Assembly (NCBI RefSeq): GCF_003628145.1
Contig: NZ_RBZV01000006.1
Span: 1-64,000 of the forward strand
Reading direction: 5' to 3'
Source of the DNA: Trinickia fusca
GTDB taxonomy: Bacteria > Pseudomonadota > Gammaproteobacteria > Burkholderiales > Burkholderiaceae
DNA length: 64,000 nt
Part shown: one piece after another, positions 62,453 to 64,000 of the stretch
Position numbering within the stretch: position 1 is the first letter of the stretch
How the letters are laid out: every line of letters starts with the position of its first letter
Translations under genes and position numbers: made by a program
The notes under the pieces: generated by a model
Told to the model about the DNA's origin: nothing
Seen by the model: the letters and a program-made list of their open reading frames with translations, nothing else
The model's database searches: none

Positions 62453-63402
62453 CAGAGCGTGAACACGGTGTCGGTTTGACTGACGATCTGCGGCTGCCGG
62501 TTGTTGACCTGCGCCAGCACGGAAATGTCGCTGTTGCAGGTCGTTCTCAGATAGATGTAGTTCAGATCGTGCGGCACCCAGGTGATATAGGCGTTCAGAA
62601 AGAACTCGAGTGTTTGCGACCCATTGATGCTCGCACCGCTCCCGGATGGCTGCGACGTGACGAAAGACAGGGTATCCACGCCATAGGAAACCAAGGTGAG
62701 CGGGATCTGCCCTTGCTGACTCGCGAGCGTGACGCCGTTCGATTCGGCGAAGTCCGGGCCGAGCGACCAGTTGACCTTGCCGAGCCCCCGCTTCGCGCTG
62801 ACGATCACGTCGATCTGGTTGCCCGGCCGCGCGCCCTTGACCGTGAAGCTGACGGGACGATAGTTGAGTTCGTGCTCGTTGAGCACGGCGCTGATGCGGC
62901 CGTTGCGCCACTGCACGGCGCCTTGCGAGCCGATCGTCGCCAGCACGACGGCCTCGTTGTTGAGCGTGCAATAGCCTTGCACGTAGTCGACACCGGGGCG
63001 TACGCGCAGGAACAGCGTCAGCGTGAACGAATAGCCGGCCTGCGTGCTCGTTTGAACGGCGGAGCCGGTGCGGATCGTCATCACGGCATTGTTGAATTCG
63101 ATTTGCCGAATGCATGAATCGCCCGTGGTGCTCGATGGCGTGACGTTGTACGAGAAGCCCACGCTGTCGCCCGAGCGTGCGCCTAGCGACCACGAGACAC
63201 CAACCGTCGTGAAGGTGAAGTTGAGGTTGCTGTTCGCCGCCACGTTCGCGAATTGCAGGGTGACCGGAAGCAGCTTCCAGATCTCGGTCTCGCCGCCCAC
63301 TTGTGCGCCAACTTGTGCGCCCGAGTTTGACGCGGCAACGGGGTTCGGCAATGCGGCTGGCGCGGCGGGGCCTTCCTGCGCCGAAGGCGATTCGGTAGTC
63401 AT
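62452..63402 (-). CDS. unknown beta-sandwich protein of the eCIS operon, 316 aa
   Basis: Two beta-rich halves. LQFANVAANSNLNFTFTTVGVSW recurs in form in the upstream gene (LTFANLRANSKAFLTLQ). Pro/Ala-rich N-terminus. No known family. Possibly a surface or structural protein. Confidence 0.7.
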   Translation of the reverse strand: MTTESPSAQEGPAAPAALPNPVAASNSGAQVGAQVGGETEIWKLLPVTLQFANVAANSNLNFTFTTVGVSWSLGARSGDSVGFSYNVTPSSTTGDSCIRQIEFNNAVMTIRTGSAVQTSTQAGYSFTLTLFLRVRPGVDYVQGYCTLNNEAVVLATIGSQGAVQWRNGRISAVLNEHELNYRPVSFTVKGARPGNQIDVIVSAKRGLGKVNWSLGPDFAESNGVTLASQQGQIPLTLVSYGVDTLSFVTSQPSGSGASINGSQTLEFFLNAYITWVPHDLNYIYLRTTCNSDISVLAQVNNRQPQIVSQTDTVFTL

Positions 63403-63431
63403 CTGCGTCCCTTTGAGGGTGGGCGATCGGG

Positions 63432-63977
63432 TCAGCCGAGCTCGATCGCGAACGAGCTCATCCCGATCACCGTGCTGCGATCGTTGTTCGATTCCAACGT
63501 GACGCTTGCGCCTGGCGGCAGATCGACGCGACCGCGGACACTAGGTTGGTCGGTGCGCAGGTAGAGGGAGACTTGAATCTCTTGCGCATCGTTGTACGTC
63601 TGGAAATACATTTCGCGCGCATTGATGAGGAAATTGCTCACGTAGAGCACCGGGTCGATCCGGCTCGCGACGGAGAGCCCCACGAGATGGTCTCCCTCGC
63701 TGCCGTCGCTCCACATCGCCTCCTGGTCGGCCTGCAAGGTCAGGAACGCCTTGCTGTTGGCGCGCAGGTTGGCGAACGTGAGCGTCAGAGGCTTGAGCGT
63801 CCGGACCTCGCGAAAGATCCGCTCATTGAGCGCATGGCTCGCGTTCGCGATCAGATGCGCGTCGAGGAACTGCTGGTCGTCGCTCGAGAGCGCGTCGCGC
63901 TCCTTCTTGATGGACTGCATGACCGCCTCGACGTCCACGCCAAGAATTGGCGGCGGCGGCGGGGCATTGGCGGTCAC
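63432..63977 (-). CDS. unknown eCIS-operon protein, possibly truncated by the window edge
   Basis: 181 aa from a GTG at 63977, but the frame stays open to the right edge, so the true start may be outside. Helical N-terminus with IKKERDALSSDDQQFL, then a beta domain like that of the downstream gene (SVASRIDPVLYVSNFLINAREMYFQ). Family unknown. Confidence 0.6.
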   Translation of the reverse strand: MTANAPPPPPILGVDVEAVMQSIKKERDALSSDDQQFLDAHLIANASHALNERIFREVRTLKPLTLTFANLRANSKAFLTLQADQEAMWSDGSEGDHLVGLSVASRIDPVLYVSNFLINAREMYFQTYNDAQEIQVSLYLRTDQPSVRGRVDLPPGASVTLESNNDRSTVIGMSSFAIELG

Positions 63978-64000
63978 GGGCGATGCCGCAATCTGGGCAT

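Noticed and set aside
61841..63193. 450-residue form of the DUF4255 protein
   Set aside because: The first 247 residues are an out-of-frame reading of the upstream beta-rich gene; DUF4255 proteins start at MSQPDIDG, which has a TGATG overlap.
37551..64000. Region read as a type VI secretion system
   Set aside because: There is one fused-type sheath gene, a LysM protein, DUF4255 and a CDC48-like AAA+ ATPase, and no TssB/TssC pair, ClpV or membrane complex genes; this is eCIS.
37551..64000. Region read as a prophage
   Set aside because: No capsid, portal, terminase, integrase, lysis or replication genes are present; only tail-type parts with an ATPase and cargo genes.

Overview
The window is high-GC DNA of Burkholderiaceae type, most like Paraburkholderia, Trinickia or Caballeronia. 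The evidence is the protein style: CdiA/CdiB remnants, an acetoacetate decarboxylase / 3-hydroxybutyrate dehydrogenase / patatin operon, an RsbRSTX module and PAAR-Tae4 effectors. This placement is an inference. I saw no rRNA, tRNA, CRISPR array or insertion sequence.

Layout. (1) 1-5 kb: 3' part of a CdiA-type contact-dependent toxin with a small Cys-rich putative immunity gene, a short duplicated cdiA scrap, and a second TpsB/CdiB transporter gene cut off inside its barrel. (2) 5-10 kb, minus strand: an outer-membrane factor, a membrane-fusion protein, a 14-TM MFS pump and a siderophore-interacting reductase in one overlapping operon, with a divergent LysR gene and a good LysR box. (3) 11.5-21.8 kb, plus strand apart from one TetR gene: HpaB-like flavin monooxygenase, SDR, CitE-like lyase, hotdog thioesterase, acyl-CoA-dehydrogenase-like flavoprotein, DAHP synthase, chorismate mutase-prephenate dehydratase, an unknown protein and an FMN reductase. 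This combination resembles tropone/tropolone clusters that divert phenylpyruvate/phenylacetyl-CoA. (4) 21.9-26.1 kb: stressosome-type signalling module (RsbR, RsbS, RsbT, RsbX, RsbU_N-PAS histidine kinase) plus a second RsbT-like ATPase. (5) 26.4-35 kb: housekeeping and accessory genes (TetR/tautomerase pair, adc-bdh-patatin, NADP oxidoreductase/LysR pair, cysteine-synthase-like enzyme, secreted GH18 chitinase). (6) 35.4-37.4 kb: PAAR proteins and a Tae4 peptidoglycan amidase with a small membrane protein, an orphan type VI secretion effector island.

(7) 37.5-64 kb, minus strand: a contiguous operon, running off the right edge, for an extracellular contractile injection system (eCIS; Afp/PVC/CIS type). 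In transcription order it holds two unknown beta-rich proteins, a DUF4255 terminator protein, a carboxypeptidase-regulatory-like protein, sheath, tube, a tail-assembly chaperone with an apparent -1 frameshift extension, a second tube protein, an unknown protein, a LysM protein, gpD-like hub, gpV-like spike, PAAR tip, gp25, a small coiled coil, two gpJ-like baseplate proteins, a gpI-like protein, two fibre proteins sharing an N-terminal anchor, three 2-oxoglutarate-oxygenase-like proteins, an AAA+ ATPase and two cargo-like proteins.

The most striking results are in region 7. The two terminal genes encode a cholera/pertussis-toxin-like ADP-ribosyltransferase and a C80 (MARTX/TcdA-type) cysteine-protease-domain protein. 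Both carry the same GLVxMGxYRYA motif at residues 35-45, a candidate loading signal. The chaperone gene carries the lambda slippery heptamer GGGAAAG, in the lambda phase, leading into a conserved-looking extension with no start codon of its own.
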